Below are positions 39,696 through 49,206 of a stretch of DNA of 64,000 bases, in pieces. The DNA is from Larkinella punicea. Its GTDB lineage: Bacteria > Bacteroidota > Bacteroidia > Cytophagales > Spirosomataceae. Both the position numbers and the translations under genes were made by a program. The stretch's first letter is position 1. Every line of letters starts with the position of its first letter. The notes under the pieces are model-generated. The model made no database searches. It worked only from the letters and a program-made list of their open reading frames with translations, and was not told the origin of the DNA. The DNA lies in assembly GCF_003334855.1 (NCBI RefSeq), contig NZ_QOWE01000016.1, forward strand, positions 62,001 to 126,000, given 5' to 3'.

Positions 39696-41621
39696 ATGGT
39701 TGGTTCCGACGATTTATTCCTGCCGAAACTTATATCGCTGATTGACAGCAATTTAATCAACCCTTCGTTTTCGGCTGAAATCATTTGCCGGGAAATGGGG
39801 GTCAGCCGATCCGGGTTACACCGGCTTGTCAAAGAACACACCGGTCTGTCCGTCACCTTGTTCATTCGCCGGTACCGACTGGAAAAGGCCAAAATTCTGC
39901 TCAAAACAACCGAATTACGCAGTGTGGAAATCGCCGAGCTGGTCGGCATTCCCAATCCGCAGAACTTCAGCAAGTATTTTACCGAAGCCTACGCCGTCAG
40001 TCCTTCCGAATACCGAAAGCTGCCGCCCGAAACGGATCATTTTATCCCGGATCCGGAGCCAATCGTTGCCGATACTATGCCGATAATAGCGGAACCAAAA
40101 CCGATTCGTCAACAACCGGTCTCCCCACCCGTTACGGACTCTAGACGCCGGTATCGATACCTTATTCCGGGGCTGCTGGTTGCGGGTCTGGCGCTGTTGG
40201 TCTGGCTGCGATTCGGCAGGCAAACCGATGATTTACAAACGTCATCGGGCTTCGACAGCTCCATTGCCATTCTGCCCTTCCGAAATCTGGGAACCGCCGA
40301 GACCCAGTATTTTAGCGAAGGCGTTCGGGAACAGGTTCAGGTGGCTCTCGCTTACATCCCGCAGGTGAAAGTCATTTCACGAACCTCAACCCAATCCTAC
40401 GAGAAAACCGCGAAAACCGTCCCGCAAATTGCCCGTGAACTGGATGTTTCGTACCTGCTCGAAGGCAGTGCCCTTCAGTTGGGCAACCGGATCAAACTAT
40501 CGGTTGCGCTGATCCGGGCGGAAGAGAACCAAACCGTCTGGACCAAGACCTACGAGGGCGAGACAAAAGACCTGTGGGCGTTCACCAGCACGGTTGCCAA
40601 AACGATTGCGGGCGAACTAAACCAGCAGCTTAGCAGCATCATCCGGAAAAAAATGGATAAAGCGCCCACCTTAAACCCGACCGCGATGACCGAATACCTC
40701 AAAGGTGAGTATTTCCTCCGGACCCGAACCAAGGAAGGGCTCAACAACAGTCTGATCAATCTGAACCGGGCGATTGCCCTGGATTCCGGCTTTGCAGAAG
40801 CCTACGCCAGCAAGGCGCAGGTGTATTTTCTGTACTTCGAAGAAGGGTATGCCGATGCCGACAGCAGTATGAAACGGGCCGAACAAAATGCCCTTACCGC
40901 CATCCGGCTCGATTCCGAAAATGCGAACGCCTTTGCCCTATTGGCTAAATTGTACCAGCGGCAGAGCAAGTGGGAACAGGCCCTCACGACGATCCGGATT
41001 GCCCTCCAATACCAACCCAATAACGCCCTGACCAATTATTGGTACAGCCTGATGCTTCGTTCCGTGGGCGAGGCTGATCGGGCCATCGAGTACAGCACCA
41101 AAGCCCTGCGCATCGACCCACTGTTTCCGGTGATTATGATTGGCCATTTGGGAAATTTAACCTACGCCGGGCGATTTGAAGAAGCCCGACAGGTGATGGA
41201 AGAAGGGCAGCGACTGCATGCTTCGGCTTATGGCTGGTACTGGAGCACGGCTTTTTATTACATCAACCAAAACCGGTGGCCGGAAGCACTGCGTGAACTC
41301 GAAAAGGCGCAACGACTCAATCCGGATACCCGCTCGTTTCCGGTTTTTATTGCTTACGTAAAAGCCCGGATGCATCAACCGGCAGCCGCCCGGGCGCTGC
41401 TGGATTCCCTGCCGGATGACGTGACCCATTACCCCTATCGGTCCGTTCTGTACATCGGACTCGGCGACACGGACCGCTGCCTCACCTACCTCGAAAAAGG
41501 AGCGGAGGTGGGTAGCCTGCCCGACTATCTCAAAGTTTCGCCGGTGTTCAAGTCACTGCGGAATACGCCCCGGTTTCAGGCCGTCATCCGGAAAGTGGGA
41601 CTGGATAAAACCGCCTTCTGA
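39696..41621 (+). CDS. Membrane-bound AraC-type regulator with TolB-like and TPR domains
   Basis: A 641-aa one-component regulator. N-terminal AraC-type HTH (LPKLISLIDSNLINPSFSAEIICREMGVSRSGLHRLV...YRKLPPE, residues about 5-108), a Pro-rich linker, one membrane segment (YRYLIPGLLVAGLALLVWL, about 149-167), a TolB_N/FlgO-like domain (SIAILPFRNLGTAETQYFSEGVREQVQ, about 188-310) and several TPR units to the end. The order matches CadC-like membrane activators but with an AraC instead of an OmpR DNA-binding domain. Three 21-bp direct repeats begin at its own stop codon and precede the lipoprotein/adhesin genes, its likely targets. Confidence 0.85.
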   Translation: MVGSDDLFLPKLISLIDSNLINPSFSAEIICREMGVSRSGLHRLVKEHTGLSVTLFIRRYRLEKAKILLKTTELRSVEIAELVGIPNPQNFSKYFTEAYAVSPSEYRKLPPETDHFIPDPEPIVADTMPIIAEPKPIRQQPVSPPVTDSRRRYRYLIPGLLVAGLALLVWLRFGRQTDDLQTSSGFDSSIAILPFRNLGTAETQYFSEGVREQVQVALAYIPQVKVISRTSTQSYEKTAKTVPQIARELDVSYLLEGSALQLGNRIKLSVALIRAEENQTVWTKTYEGETKDLWAFTSTVAKTIAGELNQQLSSIIRKKMDKAPTLNPTAMTEYLKGEYFLRTRTKEGLNNSLINLNRAIALDSGFAEAYASKAQVYFLYFEEGYADADSSMKRAEQNALTAIRLDSENANAFALLAKLYQRQSKWEQALTTIRIALQYQPNNALTNYWYSLMLRSVGEADRAIEYSTKALRIDPLFPVIMIGHLGNLTYAGRFEEARQVMEEGQRLHASAYGWYWSTAFYYINQNRWPEALRELEKAQRLNPDTRSFPVFIAYVKARMHQPAAARALLDSLPDDVTHYPYRSVLYIGLGDTDRCLTYLEKGAEVGSLPDYLKVSPVFKSLRNTPRFQAVIRKVGLDKTAF

Positions 41622-41681
41622 CACAATACACCAACTTTTTGACACAATACACTAAGTTTTTGACACAATAGACCAACAGGC
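41619..41681 (+). promoter_or_regulatory. Three 21-bp tandem direct repeats, candidate AraC-type operator array
   Basis: Units start TGACACAATA at 41619, 41640 and 41661; the first two continue ACACCAACTTTT / ACACTAAGTTTT, the third AGACCAACAGG. The period is exactly 21 bp, two helical turns, the same spacing as the araI1-araI2 half-sites bound by AraC. The array lies just upstream of the -7-like GAACTTTG (41699-41706) of the lipoprotein/adhesin operon and includes the stop codon of the regulator gene. Confidence 0.7.
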
Positions 41682-41724
41682 CTGGCTGGTTTGGGGGCGA
41701 ACTTTGCCCCAACGTAACCGGTCT

Positions 41725-42270
41725 ATGAAACCCGTCCTGTTTTTGTTACTGGCTCTTCAAACAGCCTGCACCCCGACCACCCTGAAGGAACCGCTTACCG
41801 ACTACGGGACGGCCGACCTCTCCTATCTGGTGCTGACCCAGAAAGCCCTCACTTATCAAGCTGATTTCGACACCGAAGCCTGGGGGGAAATGCTCACCGA
41901 TAGTATTGAATTCATTGCCCCCGATGGGCAACCGGTCTGGCGCGGAAAACCGGCGGTGCTGGCGGGCTGGCAGCAGTGGCGGCAACAGCTCGGTGTAGCC
42001 CGGATGCAGTTGACCAACCTGACGCACTGGCCCATCCAGATTGCCCAGCCTTCGGCGCTCTGGCACAAACCCGGCGTCTATGTGGTCTCGTACTGCACGG
42101 CCCACCTGTCGTTGCGGGATGGACAACAAACCCACCTGCTGATGCACCTGTGCTGCCACTTCGACACCACCGGCCACATCGACCGCTACCTTTTGTTACA
42201 CCAACAACCCTTGAACAAAGCCACAACCCGAAAACCGGCATCGGATTTCAAAAAACCGTATCTGTTTTAA
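41725..42270 (+). CDS. Small exported protein with a SnoaL/NTF2-like fold
   Basis: A 181-aa protein with a signal peptide (KPVLFLLLALQTAC) that may be lipid-modified at Cys15, although the lipobox is weak. The rest fits a SnoaL/NTF2-like cone: helix LTYQADFDTEAWGEMLTDSIEFIAPDGQPVWRGKPAVL and strands VVSYCTAHLSLRDGQQTHLLMHLCCHFDTTGHIDRYLLL. The ATG at 41725 is chosen because it opens the signal peptide; a TTG seven codons earlier is not supported. It is 18 bp before the adhesin gene and probably co-expressed. Confidence 0.65.
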   Translation: MKPVLFLLLALQTACTPTTLKEPLTDYGTADLSYLVLTQKALTYQADFDTEAWGEMLTDSIEFIAPDGQPVWRGKPAVLAGWQQWRQQLGVARMQLTNLTHWPIQIAQPSALWHKPGVYVVSYCTAHLSLRDGQQTHLLMHLCCHFDTTGHIDRYLLLHQQPLNKATTRKPASDFKKPYLF

Positions 42271-42288
42271 CCCTCAATTTTCTTGTTT

Positions 42289-45200
42289 ATGTCTCTGTTT
42301 TACAAAACCACCCGCACGCTACTCATCCATTTCCAACCGCTTCTCCTGGCTTTATTTTTTGGATTAGCCACCCTGCCCGCCCTGGCCCAGACCACCTGGA
42401 CCGGAACCACCAACACCGACTGGAACACCGCCGGCAACTGGTCGGCGGGCGTCCCGACAACGACGCTTGACGCCATCATCCCGAATGTAACACCCTCACC
42501 CACCATCGGGGCTAGCACTTCGGCGGTGGCTAAGTCCGTGGAAGTGCAGAGTGGCGGTACGCTGACCATCGCCAGCTCGGCAACGCTGACGATCAATGAC
42601 TCCAAGACCGCTACAGACGGATACTTCGCTTTCCTGAACGAAGGCGATGTTCAGAACAGTGGGCAACTGCTCATTGGCAACCTCAACACTGCGGGGTCTT
42701 ATGGTATTCGTAACAAAGCCACCTTCAGCAACAAGGCAGGGGGAACGATTCAGATTGACCGGACATATGGCTACGCTTTGTACAATAACAGTGGCACGTT
42801 CACCAATGCGGGCACGATCACCATTGGGAGCATTACCCCTACTGTTGTCGGCAGTTACGGCCTCTACAATGCTGCGACGTTCAATAACAACACGGGGGGA
42901 CGAATCCAGATTGACCGGGGACAAGGTAGTAGTTTAAACAATGTTTCCGGCGGCACCTTCAACAATGCCGCGACAATCGTCCTGGGCAGTATGGCTTCCG
43001 GGGGCAATTCGTGCCTGTCCAACGCGGCAACGTTCTACAATAATGCGGGCGGAACCATCCAGATTGACCGGGCAGACAACTCTGGTTTGAGCAATGAAAC
43101 CGGTGGCACCTTCACCAATAGCGCCACGATCACCATTGGGGGTACGACAGGCACAAATTATGGAATAATCAATCAGGCCACGTTCAACAACGACGCAGGA
43201 AGCATTCAGATTGACCGGTCAAGATCGAATGGTTTATACAATATTTCGGGCACATTCAACAACGCAGCCCAGATCACTTTCGGGGCGAACGCTGCTCTTG
43301 GAACTAATGGGATAGATAACCGGGCCACGTTCAACAACAACATAGGGGGAACCATCCAGATTGACCGGGCAACTTCTGAAGGAATATCCAACAGTGGAAG
43401 CGCTACATTCACCAACGCGGCTACGATCAAAATCGGGAGTCTCGCTGCCGTCGGTCAATCTGGTATTCTTACGATGGGAACGTTCAATAACAATGCAGGG
43501 GGGAGCATTCAGATTGACCGTACCACTACCAATGGCATAAGCAACAACGGACCATTCACCAACGCGGCCACGATCACCATCGGGAGCCTCGCTGAGGTCG
43601 GCCAATTTGGCATTTTCACTTCTAATACGTTCAAGAACGAGGCAGGGGGAAATATCCAGATTGACCGGGTCACGAATAGTGGCTTGTACAATAGTGGCAC
43701 GGTTATCAACGAAGGATTGATGAACATCGGGGCCTTGATGGCTACGTACGGCAGCATTTACAACGCCAATACGATCAACAATACCTGTGGAGGAGTGATC
43801 ACGACCCAGAATACCATCACCATCAGTAATTCCACCACTTTTACCAACAGCGGCTCGATTATCGACAAGGCCAGCGGCAACAGCAGCATCAGCAGCAACA
43901 CCGGTTTGGTACAGAACCTGAACGGGGGCAACTTTACCATTACGACCAACTCGGGAACCCTCACCACGGCGGAGGGTACATTCTGGACGGGCTGCACCAG
44001 CACCAACTGGGCCACCGCCAGCAACTGGAGCGGGGGCGTGGTGCCTACCACCGCCGACGATGTGGTGATTTTGAGCGGCACCGCCAACCAGCCCACCATC
44101 GGGGGCGGTACTTCGGCGGTGGCCAAATCCGTGGAAGTGCAGAGTGGTGCTACGCTGACCATTGCCAGTTCGGGGACGCTGGCCATCAATGACTACAAGT
44201 TTGCTTCAACAACAATACCTGTCTCTTTCTATAACCAAGGTACTGTTCAGAACGGGGGGCAATTGCTCATTGGCAACACCGGTAGAATAAACGGCTCGGG
44301 AATCTACAACCGCGCTATGTTTAACAACAACGCCGGAGGGACCATTCAGATTGACCAAACAAATAGCATTGGCCTGGTCAACAAGGAAGGTACGTTTACC
44401 AATGCCGCGACGATTCGCATCGGAAGTCTGGCCGGCTTGGGCAATCATGGTCTGAAAAACGATGGTACATTCAACAACAATACGGGGGCGACCATTGAGA
44501 TCGACCGAGTAAACGGTGACGGCATGAACAGTGAGGGCATTTTTACCAATAACGGAGCCATCATCATTGGGGCGATTGGCGGAGTGTATGGTGACGGTAT
44601 ATCTAATCAAGGCAACTTTACAAATAACGAGGGGGGACGCATCCAGATTGACCGAACCTCAAATAACGGCCTGGCAAACGTTTCCACATTCACTAATTTT
44701 TCGACCATCACCATTGGGGCTTCCGGCATGATTGGTCGTAGTGGGTTAGTTAACAACGCTACGTTCAACAATAACGCGGGAGGATTCATTCAGATTGATC
44801 GAACAGATAGTTATGGCATTGACAATGCTGCTGGCACATTCACCAACTCAGCAACAATTACTATTGGGGCTTCGGGAGATACGGAAATTTACAACCGTTC
44901 CACCATCAACAACAACGGTTGCGGGGCGATAATCACTACGCAGAAAAGGATCACCAATCTCGGTACGTTTACCAACAGCGGCACCCTCATCGAGAATTCC
45001 AGCAGAGACAGCGGCATCAGTTCGAATTCGGGGCTGGTTCGAAATCTCAATGGAGGTGCCTTTACCATCACCACGAATACCGGGGTGCTGACCACCACCG
45101 ACGGTACAGCCGCACCCACCATTACGGCCACACCCTCACTGACGGTCAACCAGGGGGAGATTGTCACCCTGACCGCCGAGGGTGCCACCAGTTACCACTG

Positions 45201-47238
45201 GTCGACGGGCGAAACTACCCCCGCCATCTCGGTAACAGCCGCCGGGCCCTATTCCGTCACCGGTACCATCGGTGAGTGCTCCCAGGTAGCTTCCGTGACG
45301 CTCATCGTCAATGCCGTAACCGACGTGACGGTGACCAACCCGGCGGCTGTCTGCGCGCCCGCTACGGTCGATCTCACCCAGGGTGTAGCCTCCTCCAGCA
45401 TTCCCAATTCCACATTTTACTTTTATACCGATGCTGACGGTACGCAGGAAGTGCCCAATCCGGCCGCCGTGGGCGGGGGTACCTATTACGTCAAAGCCAC
45501 CAGTCAGGTAGGGGGGGCTTCTTCCCTGAAATCCATCACCGTCGTGGTCAATACTTCCCCAACCGTTTCGATTAGCCCCAACAATCCCACGATCTGTTCC
45601 GGACAAAGCACGACCCTGACGGCGTCGGGGGCCAACACGTATCTCTGGAGCACCGGCGCGACCTCGTCCACCATCAGTGTGTCCTCTGCGGGCGTCGTTT
45701 CGGTGACGGGCACGAGCAATGGCTGTTCGGCGACAGCGACCCAAACCGTCACTGAAAACGCGCTCCCCACACCCACGCTGACCACCAATGTATCCGCCAG
45801 CAGTCCGGGCAGTGCAACCGTCATCCAAAATACCCCCTTTGTCACCCTGACCGCCAGTGGCTGCAGCGGAACCCTGGCCTGGACCGGCCCCAACAATCCC
45901 ACCGGAAGCCCCATCGCGGTGCTCACCTCGGCCACCGGCACCTTAAGTTATACGGTTTCCTGCCAGCAAGACGGCTGTAGCAGTCCACCCGCCAGTTTCA
46001 CAGTTTACGTTACCGCTCCAACCACCACCGGCTCTTTCGACGGGTTTGTCAACGGGGCCGATTGTGGCACCTTCCGCGGATGGGCCTGGGATCGCAACAA
46101 ACCCAATACCGTCGTCTCGGTCGAAATCCTCGATGGTTCAACCATCATCGGAACCCTGCCCGCCGGCGATTTTCGCCAGGATTTGCTCGATGCCGGGAAA
46201 GGAAACGGTCGGCACGCCTTCCGCTTCACGATTCCCGAAAGTGTCAAAGACGGCTTGGCCCACAGTCTCTCGGCCCGGGTCGCGGGGAGCAGTTTCATCC
46301 TGAAAGATTCCCCCAAAGCCATCATCTGTGTCGGCACCGCCCCCGAAGGCAACAAACCGCCCCAGCCGCCTACCCCCACGGTTCTCAACGCTCCGCTGAC
46401 GGCGCAGGTCGGTGTCCCCTTCTCGGGAACACTCGTGGCCTTCACCGATCCTGAAGGCACGACGATGAGCTACGGTTTGAGCGGTTTACCGACGGGATTG
46501 AGCCTGAACCCCGTCAGCCGGGTCATCAGCGGAACGCCCACCGAAGCAGGCACCTTTGTGCTGACCTACTCGGCCACCGACGAAGGCGGAGCCAACAACA
46601 GCGTGAGTTTTAACCTGACGATCAATCCGGCCGAAACCACGACGGTGACGGGCAATTTCGAAGGCTATCTCGACAAAGTGGAGTGCGGCACGATTCGGGG
46701 CTGGGTCTGGGACCGCAACAAACCCAACACCCCGGTGACAGTCGAGTTCTACACCGGCAATACGGTCTGGGGCAGTGTGGTGGCCAACATCTACCGGGTA
46801 GATCTGAAGAATGCGGGCAAAGGCAACGGCGCCCACGCCTATAGTTTCGACGTACCGGCGGTGTTGAAAGACGGCACGTCGCGCCTGATTTACGGCCGGG
46901 TGCAGGGCAGCACGTTTGTGCTCAAGGATTCGGGCAAACCGCTCTCCTGTAATGTTCCCACGAGGCTGTCGGCCGAAACCGCACCGGATTTGCAGGTCAT
47001 GGTGTTGGGTAACCCGGTTTTGGGAACAGCGCTATCCGTCGAAATTCGGGGGGCGGAAGGCCAGCCGCTGCGGCTAGAGTTGACGGATTTGCAGGGCCGG
47101 ATGCTGTCCACCCGACAGATTGATTCCGCCCAGACCGTGGAACGCCAGACGTTTGTGGTTCAGCATCAACCGCCGGGCCTGTTGCTGCTGCGGGTGACGA
47201 ATGGATTGAAAAGTGTGACGGTGAAAGTACTCAGATAA
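42289..47238 (+). CDS. Giant repeat-rich surface protein exported by type IX secretion
   Basis: A 1649-aa adhesin-like protein. Signal peptide (LLALFFGLATLPALAQ); two large blocks, each opening with W-TG-TNTDWNTAGNW and VAKSVEVQSGGTLTIAS, made of about eleven 50-aa units with the pattern ATFNNNAGGTIQIDR...G(T)FTNAATITIGS...GIYN; then Ig-like domains, two copies of a GSFDGFVNGADCGTFRGWAWDRNKPN module, a He_PIG/cadherin-like domain and a type A T9SS C-terminal domain (LELTDLQGRMLS...LLLLRVTNG). The C-terminal domain directs secretion and anchoring. Likely involved in attachment or gliding. ATG 42289 is preferred to a TTG two codons earlier. Confidence 0.85.
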   Translation: MSLFYKTTRTLLIHFQPLLLALFFGLATLPALAQTTWTGTTNTDWNTAGNWSAGVPTTTLDAIIPNVTPSPTIGASTSAVAKSVEVQSGGTLTIASSATLTINDSKTATDGYFAFLNEGDVQNSGQLLIGNLNTAGSYGIRNKATFSNKAGGTIQIDRTYGYALYNNSGTFTNAGTITIGSITPTVVGSYGLYNAATFNNNTGGRIQIDRGQGSSLNNVSGGTFNNAATIVLGSMASGGNSCLSNAATFYNNAGGTIQIDRADNSGLSNETGGTFTNSATITIGGTTGTNYGIINQATFNNDAGSIQIDRSRSNGLYNISGTFNNAAQITFGANAALGTNGIDNRATFNNNIGGTIQIDRATSEGISNSGSATFTNAATIKIGSLAAVGQSGILTMGTFNNNAGGSIQIDRTTTNGISNNGPFTNAATITIGSLAEVGQFGIFTSNTFKNEAGGNIQIDRVTNSGLYNSGTVINEGLMNIGALMATYGSIYNANTINNTCGGVITTQNTITISNSTTFTNSGSIIDKASGNSSISSNTGLVQNLNGGNFTITTNSGTLTTAEGTFWTGCTSTNWATASNWSGGVVPTTADDVVILSGTANQPTIGGGTSAVAKSVEVQSGATLTIASSGTLAINDYKFASTTIPVSFYNQGTVQNGGQLLIGNTGRINGSGIYNRAMFNNNAGGTIQIDQTNSIGLVNKEGTFTNAATIRIGSLAGLGNHGLKNDGTFNNNTGATIEIDRVNGDGMNSEGIFTNNGAIIIGAIGGVYGDGISNQGNFTNNEGGRIQIDRTSNNGLANVSTFTNFSTITIGASGMIGRSGLVNNATFNNNAGGFIQIDRTDSYGIDNAAGTFTNSATITIGASGDTEIYNRSTINNNGCGAIITTQKRITNLGTFTNSGTLIENSSRDSGISSNSGLVRNLNGGAFTITTNTGVLTTTDGTAAPTITATPSLTVNQGEIVTLTAEGATSYHWSTGETTPAISVTAAGPYSVTGTIGECSQVASVTLIVNAVTDVTVTNPAAVCAPATVDLTQGVASSSIPNSTFYFYTDADGTQEVPNPAAVGGGTYYVKATSQVGGASSLKSITVVVNTSPTVSISPNNPTICSGQSTTLTASGANTYLWSTGATSSTISVSSAGVVSVTGTSNGCSATATQTVTENALPTPTLTTNVSASSPGSATVIQNTPFVTLTASGCSGTLAWTGPNNPTGSPIAVLTSATGTLSYTVSCQQDGCSSPPASFTVYVTAPTTTGSFDGFVNGADCGTFRGWAWDRNKPNTVVSVEILDGSTIIGTLPAGDFRQDLLDAGKGNGRHAFRFTIPESVKDGLAHSLSARVAGSSFILKDSPKAIICVGTAPEGNKPPQPPTPTVLNAPLTAQVGVPFSGTLVAFTDPEGTTMSYGLSGLPTGLSLNPVSRVISGTPTEAGTFVLTYSATDEGGANNSVSFNLTINPAETTTVTGNFEGYLDKVECGTIRGWVWDRNKPNTPVTVEFYTGNTVWGSVVANIYRVDLKNAGKGNGAHAYSFDVPAVLKDGTSRLIYGRVQGSTFVLKDSGKPLSCNVPTRLSAETAPDLQVMVLGNPVLGTALSVEIRGAEGQPLRLELTDLQGRMLSTRQIDSAQTVERQTFVVQHQPPGLLLLRVTNGLKSVTVKVLR
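42700..44935 (+). repeat. About 150-bp tandem repeats inside the adhesin gene
   Basis: Around seven units in the first block (to about 43770) and four to five in the second (from about 44260), each encoding NNNAGGxIQIDR and ATITIG. They are diverged at the DNA level, so the array is old rather than freshly amplified. Confidence 0.75.
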
Positions 47239-47322
47239 AACGCAAAAAAAATAGTCTGGAAATTTGTGCTTTTTTTGACCTTGCTGCGAATAATTGTTCA
47301 ACCAACCCGTTGAACCCCGCGC

Positions 47323-47835
47323 ATGACTTCCGCAGACCCGTCAGACCGCTTTCTTGCTGTTCTCCAGGCGAATAAAGGCATCATTTATAAGGTCGCCAAT
47401 TCGTATTGCGTCGATGCAGAAGACCGGAAAGATCTGGTTCAGGAAATCATCGTCCAACTCTGGAAATCATTCGACCGCTACACCGACCAGTTCCAGTATT
47501 CCACCTGGATATACCGCATTGCGCTGAACGTCGCAATTTCATTCTACCGGAAAGAAAGCCGCAGGCAACAGATCGCTCAACCTTTATCGGACGGAATCAT
47601 CCATTTTGTCGATACCCCTGCAGGTGACGAACAGGAAGAAAGAATCGGGGTTTTACAGCAATTCATTACCGAATTAAAAGAGCTGGACAAAGCCCTCATG
47701 CTGCTGTATCTCGACGAAAAAAGCCACAAAGAAATTGCGGAAATCATGGGACTTTCCGAAACCAACGTGGCTACCAAAATCGGCCGGATCAAAACCGTAC
47801 TGAAACAGAAATTCTTACTCCTCAAAAACGCCTGA
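47323..47835 (+). CDS. ECF-type RNA polymerase sigma factor
   Basis: A 170-aa extracytoplasmic-function sigma factor. Region 2: ANSYCVDAEDRKDLVQEIIVQLWKSFDRYTDQFQYSTWIYRIALNVA; region 4: LDKALMLLYLDEKSHKEIAEIMGLSETNVATKIGRIKTVLKQKF. It ends three bases before a membrane protein gene, which may be its anti-sigma partner. Its target promoters are not known; the adjacent adhesin and cupin genes are candidates. Confidence 0.92.
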   Translation: MTSADPSDRFLAVLQANKGIIYKVANSYCVDAEDRKDLVQEIIVQLWKSFDRYTDQFQYSTWIYRIALNVAISFYRKESRRQQIAQPLSDGIIHFVDTPAGDEQEERIGVLQQFITELKELDKALMLLYLDEKSHKEIAEIMGLSETNVATKIGRIKTVLKQKFLLLKNA

Positions 47836-47837
47836 TT

Positions 47838-48533
47838 ATGGAAGACACTGAACTCATCAACCTCTGGAAAGCCTACGACAAAAAGTTGGACGAAAACCTG
47901 GTTCTGAACCGGAAAAATGCCGAAGATATTACTAAAATGAAGGTTCAATCCTTACTGAACGCGATGAAACCACTAAAAATCTTCACCCTCCTCGCGGGGC
48001 TATTATGGGTTGGCCTGGGCGGAACCATTATCTCCAATCTGTTTATCCATGCCTATTCCAACATGAGCAAGTTTTTCTTGTTTTCAGCCGCTATTCAATT
48101 GATCCTGACCGCCATCGCTCTCTGGATCTATCTGTATCAGCTCATTCTGATCCACCAGATTGACAGCAGCGAACCGATCGTTGCGACCCAGGAAAAACTG
48201 GCGCGGCTTAAATCATCAACGCTTTGGGCAGCCCGTCTTCTTTTTCTCCAGCTTCCGGTCTGGACCACGTTCTACTGGAGCGAAAGTGGGTTTAAAAATG
48301 GCAATAGCGTCCCGATATTCTTCCAAATCGCCGTTTCGCTGGCTTTTACGTTCCTGGCAATCTGGCTTTTCCGGAATATTCACTACAAAAATCGCGACAA
48401 GAAATGGTTTCGGTTGCTGTTTGAGGGAAATGAATGGACTCCGGTTATTCGATCGATAGGGCTTTTGAACGAAATTGAAGCGTATCGCCTGGAGGCTAAA
48501 CCGGACAAACCGCTCACTTCACCCGCTGAATAA
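47838..48533 (+). CDS. Sigma-linked membrane protein, possible anti-sigma factor
   Basis: A 231-aa protein: cytoplasmic N-terminus of about 50 residues (EDTELINLWKAYDKKLDENLVLNRKNAEDITKMKVQ), then four membrane segments. The start is two bases after the sigma factor stop, so translation is probably coupled. N-terminal helices followed by membrane segments are typical of Bacteroidota anti-sigma-like proteins, but no zinc-finger is present, so the role is inferred from context. Its 3' end overlaps the converging cupin gene by 20 bp. Confidence 0.65.
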   Translation: MEDTELINLWKAYDKKLDENLVLNRKNAEDITKMKVQSLLNAMKPLKIFTLLAGLLWVGLGGTIISNLFIHAYSNMSKFFLFSAAIQLILTAIALWIYLYQLILIHQIDSSEPIVATQEKLARLKSSTLWAARLLFLQLPVWTTFYWSESGFKNGNSVPIFFQIAVSLAFTFLAIWLFRNIHYKNRDKKWFRLLFEGNEWTPVIRSIGLLNEIEAYRLEAKPDKPLTSPAE

Positions 48534-49098
48534 TTGCCTTCACCGGTTCGGGTGACAACACCCGGACCGTGTGTTCGGTATCCAGCGGAATGTCGACGTA
48601 ATCGCCCGCCGACAGCCGGATTTTTTCAGTCCCAATCTGGCATTCACATTCCCCTTCCAGAATCAGAAAACTCTCGCGTTCGTCGTGGTGGTCTTCGGGC
48701 TTCACTTCTTCTTTTACCCACAGAATAAACTGCTCAATACCGTTGCCAGACCGCAGCGGGTGAACATACAGGTTCCGAAATTCGCGGGTGGGCTGAATCG
48801 AAGCTACCGTTCGCTGCCACTGCTCAGCGTCGGAATAGGCATTGATGAGCGGCAAATTGCCCAAATCGAAAACCGGGGGCTTTCCGAGTTGATTGAGGGT
48901 GTTCAGGATGCGTTTTTTTAGTCGTTCATCCGGCGCAACGGGTGGCGTTAACGTCCGGTTAATTCGATCAATGGCCTGTTGAACAGCAGGATACATGCCG
49001 GCCATTCGCTCTACTTCCTGAATCTCTCCGGGCAGAAGAAGGCCACGACAATACTCCTCCAGTATTCCCGAGTTAATAAATTCCTGTACCTTACTCAT
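48514..49098 (-). CDS. Cupin protein with an anti-sigma-like N-terminus (ChrR-type layout)
   Basis: A 194-aa protein. The N-terminal 70 residues (SGILEEYCRGLLLPGEIQEVERMAGMYPAVQQAIDRI) match the helical N-termini of Bacteroidota anti-sigma factors. The C-terminal cupin has a full metal site, H-H-x-E (DHHDERESFLILEGECECQIG) and H in DTEHTVRV. This is the ChrR arrangement: anti-sigma domain plus metal-binding cupin sensor. A nearby ECF sigma factor is on the opposite strand. Either regulation of that factor or of one elsewhere is possible. Confidence 0.75.
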   Translation of the reverse strand: MSKVQEFINSGILEEYCRGLLLPGEIQEVERMAGMYPAVQQAIDRINRTLTPPVAPDERLKKRILNTLNQLGKPPVFDLGNLPLINAYSDAEQWQRTVASIQPTREFRNLYVHPLRSGNGIEQFILWVKEEVKPEDHHDERESFLILEGECECQIGTEKIRLSAGDYVDIPLDTEHTVRVLSPEPVKAIIQRVK

Positions 49099-49206
49099 GC
49101 CGTGAAAATAAATCCTGACGATTTCAGCTTTCTACCGGTCAAATCCGGTTTTAACTAAGAACGAATATACGTCGAAAAATAATAAGAATTAATCATCCTG
49201 AACCGC

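Noticed and set aside
42700-44935. Repeat array considered as CRISPR or minisatellite
   Set aside because: Repeats stay in frame within one gene and encode a protein repeat; no spacers.
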